Origin: an uncultured Alphaproteobacteria bacterium
Lineage (GTDB): Bacteria > Pseudomonadota > Alphaproteobacteria > Rs-D84
Assembly (NCBI GenBank): GCA_934255455.1
Contig: CAKQNS010000003.1
Span: 51,529-115,528 of the forward strand
DNA length: 64,000 nucleotides
Direction: 5' to 3'
Shown here piece by piece: positions 17,447 through 23,734 of this stretch. Numbering within the stretch: the stretch's first letter is position 1; each line of letters starts with the position of its first letter. The translations under genes were made by a program, and so were the position numbers. The notes beneath the pieces are model-generated. The model was not told the origin of the DNA, made no database searches, and saw only the letters and a list, made by a program, of their open reading frames with translations.

Positions 17447-17740
17447 TCAAAAAACCGCCAAAGCGAATTGGCGGTCGGGCGTTTTCAAAATCATACTGTA
17501 AATGATCCTGTTGCTTTCAATATATAACAACAGACGCCCAACCAGACAGTCAGGCATTTCGATGCGAGGCATCATAAACATTCGGATTACGATGCAATCG
17601 CACCGTACAGTATGGGCTTTGAATGACCCGAACCCAATTCCCATTGGATTCCCCGTAATTATATCAGGATTATTACCCCATGTAAAGCAACGCGGGTAGC
17701 AAAATTTCACACTGGCGCATTTTCCCCTTGCAAAAGGTGC
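17447..17740 (-). other. Structured region: unassigned RNA or small ORF
   Basis: About 265 bp rich in short hairpins (CCAAT..ATTGG, GATGC..GCATC, CTGTTG..CAACAG, GGGCGT..ACGCCC) that ends on the minus strand at a terminator; a TATACT box lies at 17752-17747. It overlaps no clear gene. A minus-strand frame from GTG 17710 (AAGGGGA upstream) to 17447 encodes 87 residues, but its stop falls inside the terminator, which argues for RNA. I found no tmRNA tag, RNase P core or SRP GGAAGC-type loop. Confidence 0.3.
17448..17475 (-). terminator. Minus-strand terminator
   Basis: Minus-strand stem ACCGCCA (17475-17469) and TGGCGGT (17460-17454) with an 8-base loop, then a T run at 17453-17448. It would end a transcript from the 17476-17740 region. 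Confidence 0.75.
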
Positions 17741-17754
17741 AAAGTTAGTATAAC
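17728..17754 (+). promoter_or_regulatory. Probable promoter of tRNA-Leu(CAG)/tRNA-Ala
   Basis: TTGCAA, 15-bp spacer (short), TATAAC at 17749-17754, 15 bp before the tRNA 5' end. It overlaps a TATACT box on the other strand. Confidence 0.45.
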
Positions 17755-17769
17755 ATAAGCACCGCAATT

Positions 17770-17856
17770 GCGGATATGGCGGAATTGGTAGACGCGCTAG
17801 TTTCAGGTACTAGTGGCAGCAATGCCTTGGAAGTTCGAGTCTTCTTATCCGCACCA
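17770..17856 (+). tRNA. tRNA-Leu (anticodon CAG)
   Basis: Class II tRNA: acceptor GCGGATA/TATCCGC, anticodon stem CTAGT/ACTAG around TTCAGGT, long variable arm, T arm with TTCGAGT, encoded CCA. Confidence 0.95.
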
Positions 17857-17862
17857 AGTTTT

Positions 17863-17938
17863 GGGGTTGTAGCTCAGTTGATAGAGCGCTACGTTCGCAT
17901 CGTAGAGGTCGTGGGTTTGAGTCCCATCAGCTCCACCA
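17863..17938 (+). tRNA. tRNA-Ala (anticodon CGC)
   Basis: Acceptor GGGGTTG/CAGCTCC including the G3-U70 wobble that identifies tRNA-Ala, anticodon stem CTACG/CGTAG around TTCGCAT, T arm GTGGG-TTTGAGT-CCCAT, encoded CCA. Co-transcribed with tRNA-Leu 6 bp upstream. Confidence 0.95.
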
Positions 17939-17947
17939 TAAAAATTC

Positions 17948-17976
17948 AAACGCCGTTTATCGGCGTTTTTATTTTT
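17948..17976 (+). terminator. Terminator after tRNA-Ala
   Basis: Stem AAACGCCG (17948-17955) and CGGCGTTT (17961-17968), loop TTTAT, then a T-rich run. Confidence 0.9.
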
Positions 17977-17986
17977 CCCGGGGCGG

Positions 17987-18049
17987 GACAAGAACCCACG
18001 GACGTGGGTTTGTACCGCCGCAAAAAGGCAGACGGGAGTATACCGGTTT
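17987..18049 (+). repeat. tRNA-associated palindromic element, copy 1 (tRNA-Ala)
   Basis: Hairpin AACCCACG (17993-18000) with CGTGGGTT (18003-18010), whose right side CGTGGGTTTG repeats exactly the T-arm of the upstream tRNA-Ala (17910-17919). It is followed by a tail (18013-18049) about 80 percent alike to the one at 27118-27153, including the shared core AGGCAGACGG. Confidence 0.6.
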
Positions 18050-18069
18050 ATGTTTTCGGCCGTTTATGC

Positions 18070-18098
18070 TTGTATTTTCGTATCAGATATTGTATAAT
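18070..18098 (+). promoter_or_regulatory. Strong sigma70 promoter for leader RNA
   Basis: TTGTAT (18070-18075), 17-bp spacer, perfect TATAAT (18093-18098); start of transcription expected near 18105. Confidence 0.75.
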
Positions 18099-18103
18099 TC
18101 CCA

Positions 18104-18276
18104 GTGCAATGGCGGGTTGCCATTGTGGGGTTTAAGAGCCCGGTATAGAGCGTCCGAGATGACGATACATCTCCAACCAAACCGGTTGGAGGGCGTGAAT
18201 ATATTGAATAAGCGCACTATACTCTATTATAGCTCTTAACCTCCAACCACCTGAATTTTCTGGTGGTTTTCTTTTT
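18104..18276 (+). ncRNA. Structured leader RNA with attenuator-like architecture
   Basis: About 170 nt from a clear promoter to a hairpin with T run. Helices: CAATGGC/GCCATTG (18107-18113 with 18119-18125); long-range TTAAGAGC/GCTCTTAA (18132-18139 with 18232-18239); ATAGAG/CTCTAT inside it; CTCCAACC/GGTTGGAG (18171-18178 with 18184-18191). A second CTCCAACC at 18241-18248 can also pair with 18184-18191 and overlaps the left arm of the terminator, so the two folds exclude each other. The size also fits 6S RNA, but I do not see its conserved sequence. It sits directly before the small regulator-like gene at 18287, which it may control. Confidence 0.5.
18245..18276 (+). terminator. Terminator/attenuator hairpin before the small regulator gene
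   Basis: AACCACC (18245-18251) with GGTGGTT (18262-18268), then T-rich TTCTTTTT. The following GGGG ribosome binding site belongs to the gene at 18287. Confidence 0.75.
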
Positions 18277-18286
18277 GGGGTGCAAT

Positions 18287-18523
18287 ATGAGAATTGGACT
18301 GGAAATAGAACAAATCCGCCAGGAATTGGGATTGTCGGTTGTATTTATGTGCAACGCAATGGATTTAACAACGGGCGAATATCAAAGACTGTTATGCGGT
18401 CGGTACCGATTAAATATATTCCAATTGATTGGCTTTATCGGTGCAACCTGTCGCCCTTTGCCGTTGAACGAACATCCGTCGCTGCTCTATCCCGCCACAA
18501 CACAAAGAAAAGTTGGTAAGTGA
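18287..18523 (+). CDS. Small XRE-like helix-turn-helix protein (tentative)
   Basis: 78 residues. The pattern EIEQIRQELGLS...MDLTTGEYQRLLCGRYRLNIFQLIGFI resembles the five-helix Cro/CI DNA-binding fold, with LTTGEYQRLL in the place of the recognition region and RYRLNIFQLI as the following helix. I chose the ATG at 18287, which follows GGGGTGCAAT; the earlier in-frame codon at 18263 lies inside the terminator. The C-terminal 20 residues look unstructured. Preceded by a promoter and a structured leader with alternative pairings, so expression may be set by attenuation. The fold assignment is by pattern and is uncertain. Confidence 0.5.
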   Translation: MRIGLEIEQIRQELGLSVVFMCNAMDLTTGEYQRLLCGRYRLNIFQLIGFIGATCRPLPLNEHPSLLYPATTQRKVGK

Positions 18524-18558
18524 TATAGTGATGAAGTGATAGAGTTTTAGAATAAAAA

Positions 18559-18584
18559 AAAACGCGCCGGTGGCGCGTGTTTTA
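18559..18584. terminator. Bidirectional terminator between convergent small genes
   Basis: Stem ACGCGCC (18562-18568) and GGCGCGT (18572-18578), loop GGT, A run left and T run right. Confidence 0.85.
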
Positions 18585-18899
18585 TCGCAAACCCATTGCG
18601 CGACAGCATGCCGATGCGCCACTGCGCCAATCGGAATATTGTTCGGTTGGGTTGCGCAGGCTGCGCCACGGTTGCCACCCGTTGCATTTTTTCGCGGCCC
18701 CCGTCCCCGTGCATTTGACATAGCGACGCAAACTGCATGTTTGGTCGGAAACCTTGCCCATATCGGTGGTGCATTTTACAACCACATTCTGATTGCGGGC
18801 ATCGTTTTTACCCAATTCCTTGGATGATAAAACCTGGTACGCAGATGCGGTGCATACCGATGTTAAAACAATCATAAATGCCATCATAAAGCGTTTCAT
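18582..18899 (-). CDS. Small exported cysteine-rich protein, unknown
   Basis: 105 residues. Signal peptide MKRFMMAFMIVLTSVCTASA, then a mature part of about 85 residues with seven cysteines (VKCTTD, QTCSLRRYVKC, KKCNGW, ACCRAMGLR) and a C terminus ending ACCRAMGLR. Probably a small disulfide-rich periplasmic or secreted protein; no family recognised. It has its own strong promoter and a GGGGGC ribosome binding site, and is transcribed away from the next gene cluster (separate from the operon at 18976-22761). Confidence 0.7.
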   Translation of the reverse strand: MKRFMMAFMIVLTSVCTASAYQVLSSKELGKNDARNQNVVVKCTTDMGKVSDQTCSLRRYVKCTGTGAAKKCNGWQPWRSLRNPTEQYSDWRSGASACCRAMGLR

Positions 18900-18933
18900 G
18901 GTGCCCCCTGTCCTGTTTTCTGTTGTTATTCAT

Positions 18934-18962
18934 ATTATAAGAATTCGTGGCGATAATTACAA
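18934..18962 (-). promoter_or_regulatory. Promoter of the small cysteine-rich protein gene
   Basis: Minus strand TTGTAA, 17-bp spacer, perfect TATAAT, with about 30 bases of leader to the ATG at 18899. Confidence 0.75.
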
Positions 18963-18975
18963 TGGGAAAATTTTA

Positions 18976-20640
18976 TCAATCGTTATGCGTGGACCACGGG
19001 TCTTCGTTCATAATCAGATAATAAATTGATGGATTGTCGGTCCCGGGGTTGCGCAATATTGGCCGCACAACATATATATCAACATCGCATGCGTTGTTGT
19101 TTGCATCAGATTGCGTTTCGGTCAAATCTTGGTAAAATTTTGCCGCCATATCCATGGCCTGCAAATATGCGGCATCGTCGTCGGCGGGACTGATTGTGTC
19201 GCCCAACCACATCAACCACATTCCATGATTGACAATGTTTTCTTGCCCCGCCAAGTCATCCGCCGACAGCAACAACAATGGTGCGAAATCAACGCCACTG
19301 GTGAATTCTCCGGTGCTGGTTTCGGTCCAATCGTACATACCGCCAATAAATTTTATTGCGCCATATATTACGCCGCCGGTGGCCTCCATCTTGGCCAACA
19401 TGCCGGCACTGCGCATGGTGGAATTGAACAGCCAATCGCGAATGCGACCTGATACGGCACTGCTGCGGGCAACGCGGGCCCCGCGGTTCAGCATTTTGTT
19501 GCCGGTGTTTGCCGCACGCAGCGCGCGCCAACCGCGCGCAACAACATTGCCACGCTGGGCGGTTTTCAGTCCGCGCAACGCGTGGCGATATTTGTTTATT
19601 TCGGCATAACTTTTTGTCGCCTGGGTGTATTGTTTAACCTGGTCCGATGTTTGTTCCATTTCGCGCATAGATTTGGCCAAATCGGCAACCTGGTCCGATT
19701 TGCGTGCATATTCGGCGGCATTCGCGGCGCGATCTATTTTCTTTAATTCTTCCGCTGCACGGGCGTATTGTTGCGACACACGGATATAGTCGCGAACCGC
19801 GTCGGTTTTTGCCAATGTGCGGATGGTACTGCCCAGGTTTTTCAGCGTTCGCGACGCGCGCGCGGCCTTGGTAGTGCCCAGCAAAACCGTGCCACCCCCG
19901 GCGGTCACAACGGTTATGGCCACATCCAGCCCTATTTCCAAATATGACACCCAACGCAAATCGGCATCGCCCGCGACGTAGTAGTCATTTGAATCGTCGT
20001 CCAATCCAACGGTTTTATGCATGGCCACATTTATCATATCGCTGTCGTTGGCAAACGCGCTTTTACTGGTACAACGATTGTTTTGCGGATACAATTCGTC
20101 AATGTTGTTTTTTATATATTCCAGTGAAATTGTGTGATTTGTGCCGGCGGCGGCAAATCGGTCCAGGGCGCCATGTTGCACAACCATAATGGCATACCAC
20201 GCCGGGTCGGTATTGGTCCATACGGCATTGTCCCCGTCGCCACCAATGCGCGGGCTGTCGCCCGCCGGTGGCATTGCGGCGCGCGTGGCCAACATTAAAC
20301 GCTGGTGTAAAATCCTGGGTTGGGTTTCGTAATTGATAACTATTTCGCGGCCGCCCGGAAAAGTGTATTTTATTGGCAAAAATTTCACTGTTTCGGTTAT
20401 ATCAATACCCGAAATTTCGGGGCACGCCAAAACAGTGCGCAATACATCGGCGTCGGCAAATGTTTTTTGCACCCATTGTTGAATAACAATTTCATCGTCG
20501 GTTTCAGAAACAGTATTCGCCGTTGCCGCCAACGCATTTGCAAACGCCGCCGTCGCACATTCGGTGGTTTCAAGCATCGCACGTGCCGTAGTGGCCCACA
20601 GACATATACATAGTGCACAAAATGCGATTTGAATTCGCAT
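18976..20640 (-). CDS. Exported protein with hydrophobic segment and long helical region, unknown
   Basis: 554 residues. Signal peptide MRIQIAFCALCICLWATTARA. The N-terminal 250 residues look globular. At about 245-265 a hydrophobic stretch (GLDVAITVVTAGGGTVLLGT) is followed by a long Arg/Ala-rich helical region (about 270-400, with TLKNLGSTIRTLAKTDAVRD), and a second hydrophobic part (GGVIYGAIKFIGG) near residue 420. The layout, with a signal peptide, a glycine-rich hydrophobic segment and amphipathic helices, recalls proteins that contact membranes, but I recognise no family. It follows the gene at 20645 by 4 bp and ends the operon that also holds the two genes upstream. Confidence 0.7.
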   Translation of the reverse strand: MRIQIAFCALCICLWATTARAMLETTECATAAFANALAATANTVSETDDEIVIQQWVQKTFADADVLRTVLACPEISGIDITETVKFLPIKYTFPGGREIVINYETQPRILHQRLMLATRAAMPPAGDSPRIGGDGDNAVWTNTDPAWYAIMVVQHGALDRFAAAGTNHTISLEYIKNNIDELYPQNNRCTSKSAFANDSDMINVAMHKTVGLDDDSNDYYVAGDADLRWVSYLEIGLDVAITVVTAGGGTVLLGTTKAARASRTLKNLGSTIRTLAKTDAVRDYIRVSQQYARAAEELKKIDRAANAAEYARKSDQVADLAKSMREMEQTSDQVKQYTQATKSYAEINKYRHALRGLKTAQRGNVVARGWRALRAANTGNKMLNRGARVARSSAVSGRIRDWLFNSTMRSAGMLAKMEATGGVIYGAIKFIGGMYDWTETSTGEFTSGVDFAPLLLLSADDLAGQENIVNHGMWLMWLGDTISPADDDAAYLQAMDMAAKFYQDLTETQSDANNNACDVDIYVVRPILRNPGTDNPSIYYLIMNEDPWSTHND

Positions 20641-20644
20641 GTTT

Positions 20645-21856
20645 TTATTTCAATCCAAATCCTGTATCCGTGTTTTGTGTTCCACAGAAATCAATTATAC
20701 GTTGACGCTCGGCCTGAATATTTTTAATGGCGGTCGCATACGGGTCAGCGGTTGATGCCGCCCCCGGCGCATTTGGCGAAACTACGGCGGTGCCACCTGC
20801 CGCATTGCCATCAGATGTATAGCATGTATTACCAGATTTTGTATATCCCGTTTTGCACACCCAATTCCAACAGAAATTTTCTGTGTCTGGTTGATATTCA
20901 ATGTATTCTTCCAGACCACGCAATGGGGCCTCGCCGCAGAAACGATATTGGCATTCCGGTTCCCAAAAATCGTCTTGCCACAGACCGTCCCACCACGATA
21001 ATTCCGTGTCAGACCATGTTTCAGAACCATTTTTTATGTCACCCTGTAAACAGCGGCGCACGCCGTATGCAACTGGTTGACCATTGGAATCGTTCACGGC
21101 GCAAAACATATAGTCACCAATTTCCGCCTGGCGTTGCCCCTTGTTAAACGCGGTGTGACAGCATGTAAATGCGCCAGTAATCGGGTCATCCAAACAATCT
21201 GTTTCAGAAAATAATTGTGACCCAGTGATTACGCCGCCCAGGACCATGCCAACGCCCGCGCCAATAGCGGTGCCGATGGCCGGTACAAAACTGCCAACGC
21301 CGGCGCCAGCGGTACCCCCACCAACAACACCACTGACAACATCCCAAGCGGAATGTTTTGTATTGCCAGATGTGGCCGAGACGACGGCGGCTGTGCCGCC
21401 AACAACCGCTACGCCGCCAGCAACCTTGGCCTTGGTGGACATACCCTTCCAATTGTTTTTGACTGCGGTACCAAAACCGGTTTTCGTGGTATTGGGCGTG
21501 TTGACAACCGCAGGTGCCGCACCAGCATTGTTGGGGGTTGATGGGGGCGCAGCAGCGGGCGCCGGTGCAGATGTCGCAGCTGGCGCAGTTGTCGTGGGGG
21601 CTGATGTAGATGTTGTTGTTGCTGTTGGCGCAGATGTCGCCGCCGGTGTGGTTGCCGGCGCGGCATTAGGATTTATACCATTCGCGGGCATTCCTGTTGT
21701 ATTAATGAATTGGCCAGTTACGGCATCGCGCCATCTGTGGTCTGACAGGCTTTGTACTGGAACAACATTCGGGTCGTTCCAATTTAACGCCCACGCATCG
21801 CTCAATAATGCGCACAATGAACACAAACCGATAAAGCACACACGATTAAATTTCAT
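20645..21856 (-). CDS. Exported Pro/Thr-rich protein with glycine-rich hydrophobic segment
   Basis: 403 residues. Signal peptide MKFNRVCFIGLCSLCALLSDAWA; a low-complexity Ala/Pro/Thr segment (about 55-130); a Gly/Ala-rich hydrophobic section (KVAGGVAVVGGTAAVVS and GVGSFVPAIGTAIGAGVGMVLGGVITG); then a cysteine-containing C-terminal part (TDCLDD, FTCCHTAF, CQYRFCGEAP, FCWNWVCKTGYTKSGNTCY). The CKTGYTKSGNTC motif is like the cysteine modules of the giant proteins. I chose the ATG at 21856 (GGGGGTATATTG upstream), which shares one base with the TGA of the gene before it. No family recognised. Confidence 0.75.
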   Translation of the reverse strand: MKFNRVCFIGLCSLCALLSDAWALNWNDPNVVPVQSLSDHRWRDAVTGQFINTTGMPANGINPNAAPATTPAATSAPTATTTSTSAPTTTAPAATSAPAPAAAPPSTPNNAGAAPAVVNTPNTTKTGFGTAVKNNWKGMSTKAKVAGGVAVVGGTAAVVSATSGNTKHSAWDVVSGVVGGGTAGAGVGSFVPAIGTAIGAGVGMVLGGVITGSQLFSETDCLDDPITGAFTCCHTAFNKGQRQAEIGDYMFCAVNDSNGQPVAYGVRRCLQGDIKNGSETWSDTELSWWDGLWQDDFWEPECQYRFCGEAPLRGLEEYIEYQPDTENFCWNWVCKTGYTKSGNTCYTSDGNAAGGTAVVSPNAPGAASTADPYATAIKNIQAERQRIIDFCGTQNTDTGFGLK

Positions 21857-22761
21857 CAATATACCCCCTGGGTCTGACAACTGGTGAATGGGACGCCGGC
21901 CGATTGACATTTTTTCAGTGCCGCCAAATCGGCGTCCAATATCGCCAATTTTTGAAAATATTTTGTGCAATATGCGGCGCGACGCGATGCCTGGCGTTCG
22001 ATATATTTTTCTTCGCTTTCGATGTTTAATTGGCGGTATGCACTGGTATCTTTGTACGGCGCATATCCAGCGGCCGCGTTTTCCACGCGTTCGGTAAACG
22101 ATGCATCGGCGATTGTTGTTGGAAATGCGGCGCGTTCAACATGTTCAGTGCCCGCACCATTTTGCGCCTGTAATGTTTCCAATGTTTCGGCACGTTGTTT
22201 CATTTCAGTGCCCCATTCCACGCCGTTCCATGTTGGCGATTGTGGTTCGTATGGATTATCTATTTTGAATTCAGAATTGGCCGATGCGTTGGCGGCGGTT
22301 GCCGTTGGAAATGCCGTTGCACGACCAGATTTTGGCGCCGCAATGGCATAGTTTGATTTATATTCGGCAAATGTGGTGTCAATAAAACCGGCGCATGGTG
22401 TCACATAGTTATGGTTTGGTAAACTGGCCAATTGCACGGTCAATGCCGGGCGGGCGTCATCCAAACTGACCCCGATGCAATTGTTATGTGTTTGGCAATA
22501 CGATGCAACCAATGCCGAAACAACACGTGCGCAATCGCCCGTGTCAACATCGGTGCCCTGGGCATATACTGGTTGGGGCATACGCTGGTTATACGGGCTG
22601 GACGGTGTCCAAAATGGATTAGACGAATAATTTTGCACATTTTGAATTTGCCCATATTGCGACATAATCTTTGGCGTTGCGGCATTCAGCGCGCCCGCAC
22701 CAAATAAAGAGCAAAGAGCAGAGAGCAGAGAGCAATGAAAAAATAGTTTATTTTTTATCAT
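21856..22761 (-). CDS. Exported protein whose signal peptide is encoded by a heptad-repeat array
   Basis: 301 residues. The N terminus MIKNKLFFHCSLLSALCSLF contains a hydrophobic core that lies exactly over the 7-bp repeat array at 22707-22738, so part of the signal peptide is repeat-derived. The mature protein has few cysteines (DTGDCARVV, SYCQTHNNCIG, TPCAGF, C-terminal CQSAGVPFTSCQTQGVY) and a helical middle. No family recognised. It is translationally coupled to the next gene by a one-base stop/start overlap. Upstream lies the inserted four-helix-bundle gene and then a prepilin peptidase, so a surface or pilus-related role is possible but not shown. Confidence 0.7.
   Translation of the reverse strand: MIKNKLFFHCSLLSALCSLFGAGALNAATPKIMSQYGQIQNVQNYSSNPFWTPSSPYNQRMPQPVYAQGTDVDTGDCARVVSALVASYCQTHNNCIGVSLDDARPALTVQLASLPNHNYVTPCAGFIDTTFAEYKSNYAIAAPKSGRATAFPTATAANASANSEFKIDNPYEPQSPTWNGVEWGTEMKQRAETLETLQAQNGAGTEHVERAAFPTTIADASFTERVENAAAGYAPYKDTSAYRQLNIESEEKYIERQASRRAAYCTKYFQKLAILDADLAALKKCQSAGVPFTSCQTQGVY
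22707..22738 (+). repeat. Heptad array A-left (AGAGCAA/AGAGCAG units)
   Basis: Four tandem 7-mers, AGAGCAA AGAGCAG AGAGCAG AGAGCAA, then TGA. Bases 22718-22738 are the perfect inverse complement of 23144-23164, flanking the four-helix-bundle gene. Confidence 0.85.
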
Positions 22762-23147
22762 CGTGTTTTTTCTTTTTTTGTGTTTTGTTCTGATTTAATA
22801 TTCTTTTCAGTTGTTTTTGTTGTTGCCGCCAACATTCGTATCAGTTCTTTGCAATCACGGGTCATAGAATTGTACGATTTGTTGTCGATATAATCGGTTT
22901 CTTTCAGCAAGCACAGCCAGTACAAAGTCTCGGAACATTCTTTGTAGGCGATGTATATTTTTGCCAGAAAGTCTGATTTTGTAATGGCGCAGTCCGCTTC
23001 GGATATATTGGCGCCAATACTGGTTCCAGAACGCAAAATCTGTTTAGACAGAACAAACTCTTGCTGATTGGTGCACAAAAACTTGTACAGATTTATAATC
23101 CGTATCGCAAATTTTGTGCTTTTTTCCAGGGCTATGTTCTCTCTCAT
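22758..23147 (-). CDS. S23-type four-helix-bundle protein (locus A)
   Basis: 129 residues of the four-helix-bundle family known from intervening sequences in 23S rRNA genes (23S rRNA IVS protein). Diagnostic sequence: FVLSKQILRSGTSIGANISEA, then KSDFLAKIYIAYKECSETLYWL and a basic Lys-rich tail. I chose the ATG at 23147, which starts inside the right-hand repeat array; the repeat units upstream act as the only purine-rich binding site. The gene sits between a prepilin peptidase gene and an exported-protein gene and not in an rRNA gene. It is about half identical by eye to the copy at 41793. Function: members are suspected RNA-binding or chaperone-like proteins; biochemical role is not established. 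Confidence 0.88.
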   Translation of the reverse strand: MRENIALEKSTKFAIRIINLYKFLCTNQQEFVLSKQILRSGTSIGANISEADCAITKSDFLAKIYIAYKECSETLYWLCLLKETDYIDNKSYNSMTRDCKELIRMLAATTKTTEKNIKSEQNTKKEKTR

Positions 23148-23180
23148 TGCTCTCTGCTCTCTGCGCATTGCTCTCTTTTA
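23144..23180 (-). repeat. Heptad array A-right (inverse of A-left)
   Basis: On the minus strand AGAGAGC AATGCGC AGAGAGC AGAGAGC AATGAGA. Its last 21 bases pair perfectly with array A-left, so a transcript could fold with the gene in the loop. Confidence 0.85.
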
Positions 23181-23187
23181 ATAATAA

Positions 23188-23658
23188 TTATATCAAAAAT
23201 GCCATTGTTATTAAAGCCAAAATTATGCCGGTGATAAAGAACGGCGCAAACGGAATGTATTTCTGGTGTTTGGCGGTGGCCCACACGGCGCCGGTCACAC
23301 ATGCCACAATCAATGCCAGTGATACGCCCTGGACCCCGGCCCACACGCCGCCGGTTGCAATCAATTTTATATCGCCCATGCCAATTGGGGTGCTGGCATC
23401 TGGATTTTTCCAGCGGCGCACCGCATCAAACACAAAACCGGTGCCGGCCGCCAATGCATATCCAAACGCCGCACCAATTGCCGCGCCGCGCGGCCCAACC
23501 GGCCAAACGAACCAATTTGTTATCAACAATCCAATCAGCATCAACGGCCACAGAAACGCATCGGGTATAATACGGCGGCGCAAATCGGCCCGTGAAATTT
23601 GCCACGCGCACCATAATGCAATGCCCAGTAAAATAATGAAAAAGATTTGCCAAATCAT
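23188..23658 (-). CDS. Prepilin peptidase (A24 family, CpaA/TadV-like)
   Basis: 156-residue membrane aspartic protease that cleaves type IV prepilin-like leaders. The two catalytic aspartates are visible in RADLRRRIIPDA and GMGDIKL (the GxGD motif). Six or so transmembrane helices; the N-terminal methylase domain of PilD is absent, as in CpaA/TadV of Flp/Tad systems. I chose the ATG at 23658 behind AAGGGGGAAAAAT; the longer frame upstream is antisense to gcrA. No pilin or Tad genes are visible in this window, so its substrates lie elsewhere. Confidence 0.88.
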   Translation of the reverse strand: MIWQIFFIILLGIALWCAWQISRADLRRRIIPDAFLWPLMLIGLLITNWFVWPVGPRGAAIGAAFGYALAAGTGFVFDAVRRWKNPDASTPIGMGDIKLIATGGVWAGVQGVSLALIVACVTGAVWATAKHQKYIPFAPFFITGIILALITMAFLI

Positions 23659-23669
23659 ATTTTTCCCCC

Positions 23670-23699
23670 TTGCCTTTCGATTCGGAACTGTGATAGAAT
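23670..23699 (+). promoter_or_regulatory. Probable promoter of gcrA
   Basis: TTGCCT (23670-23675), 18-bp spacer, TAGAAT (23694-23699), about 35 bp before the gcrA ATG. Confidence 0.5.
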
Positions 23700-23734
23700 T
23701 ATACCATAAAAAGTACAACAGAGGTTGATATAAA

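Noticed and set aside
17447..17740. tmRNA, RNase P RNA or SRP RNA in the structured region
   Set aside because: No tag-peptide ending in AA-stop, no tRNA-like T-arm with CCA, no conserved RNase P core and no SRP loop sequence could be found.
22707..23180. Heptad arrays as CRISPR or a diversity-generating retroelement with an Avd-like four-helix protein
   Set aside because: Units are 7 bp without spacers, there are no cas genes, and no reverse transcriptase or template repeat lies nearby.
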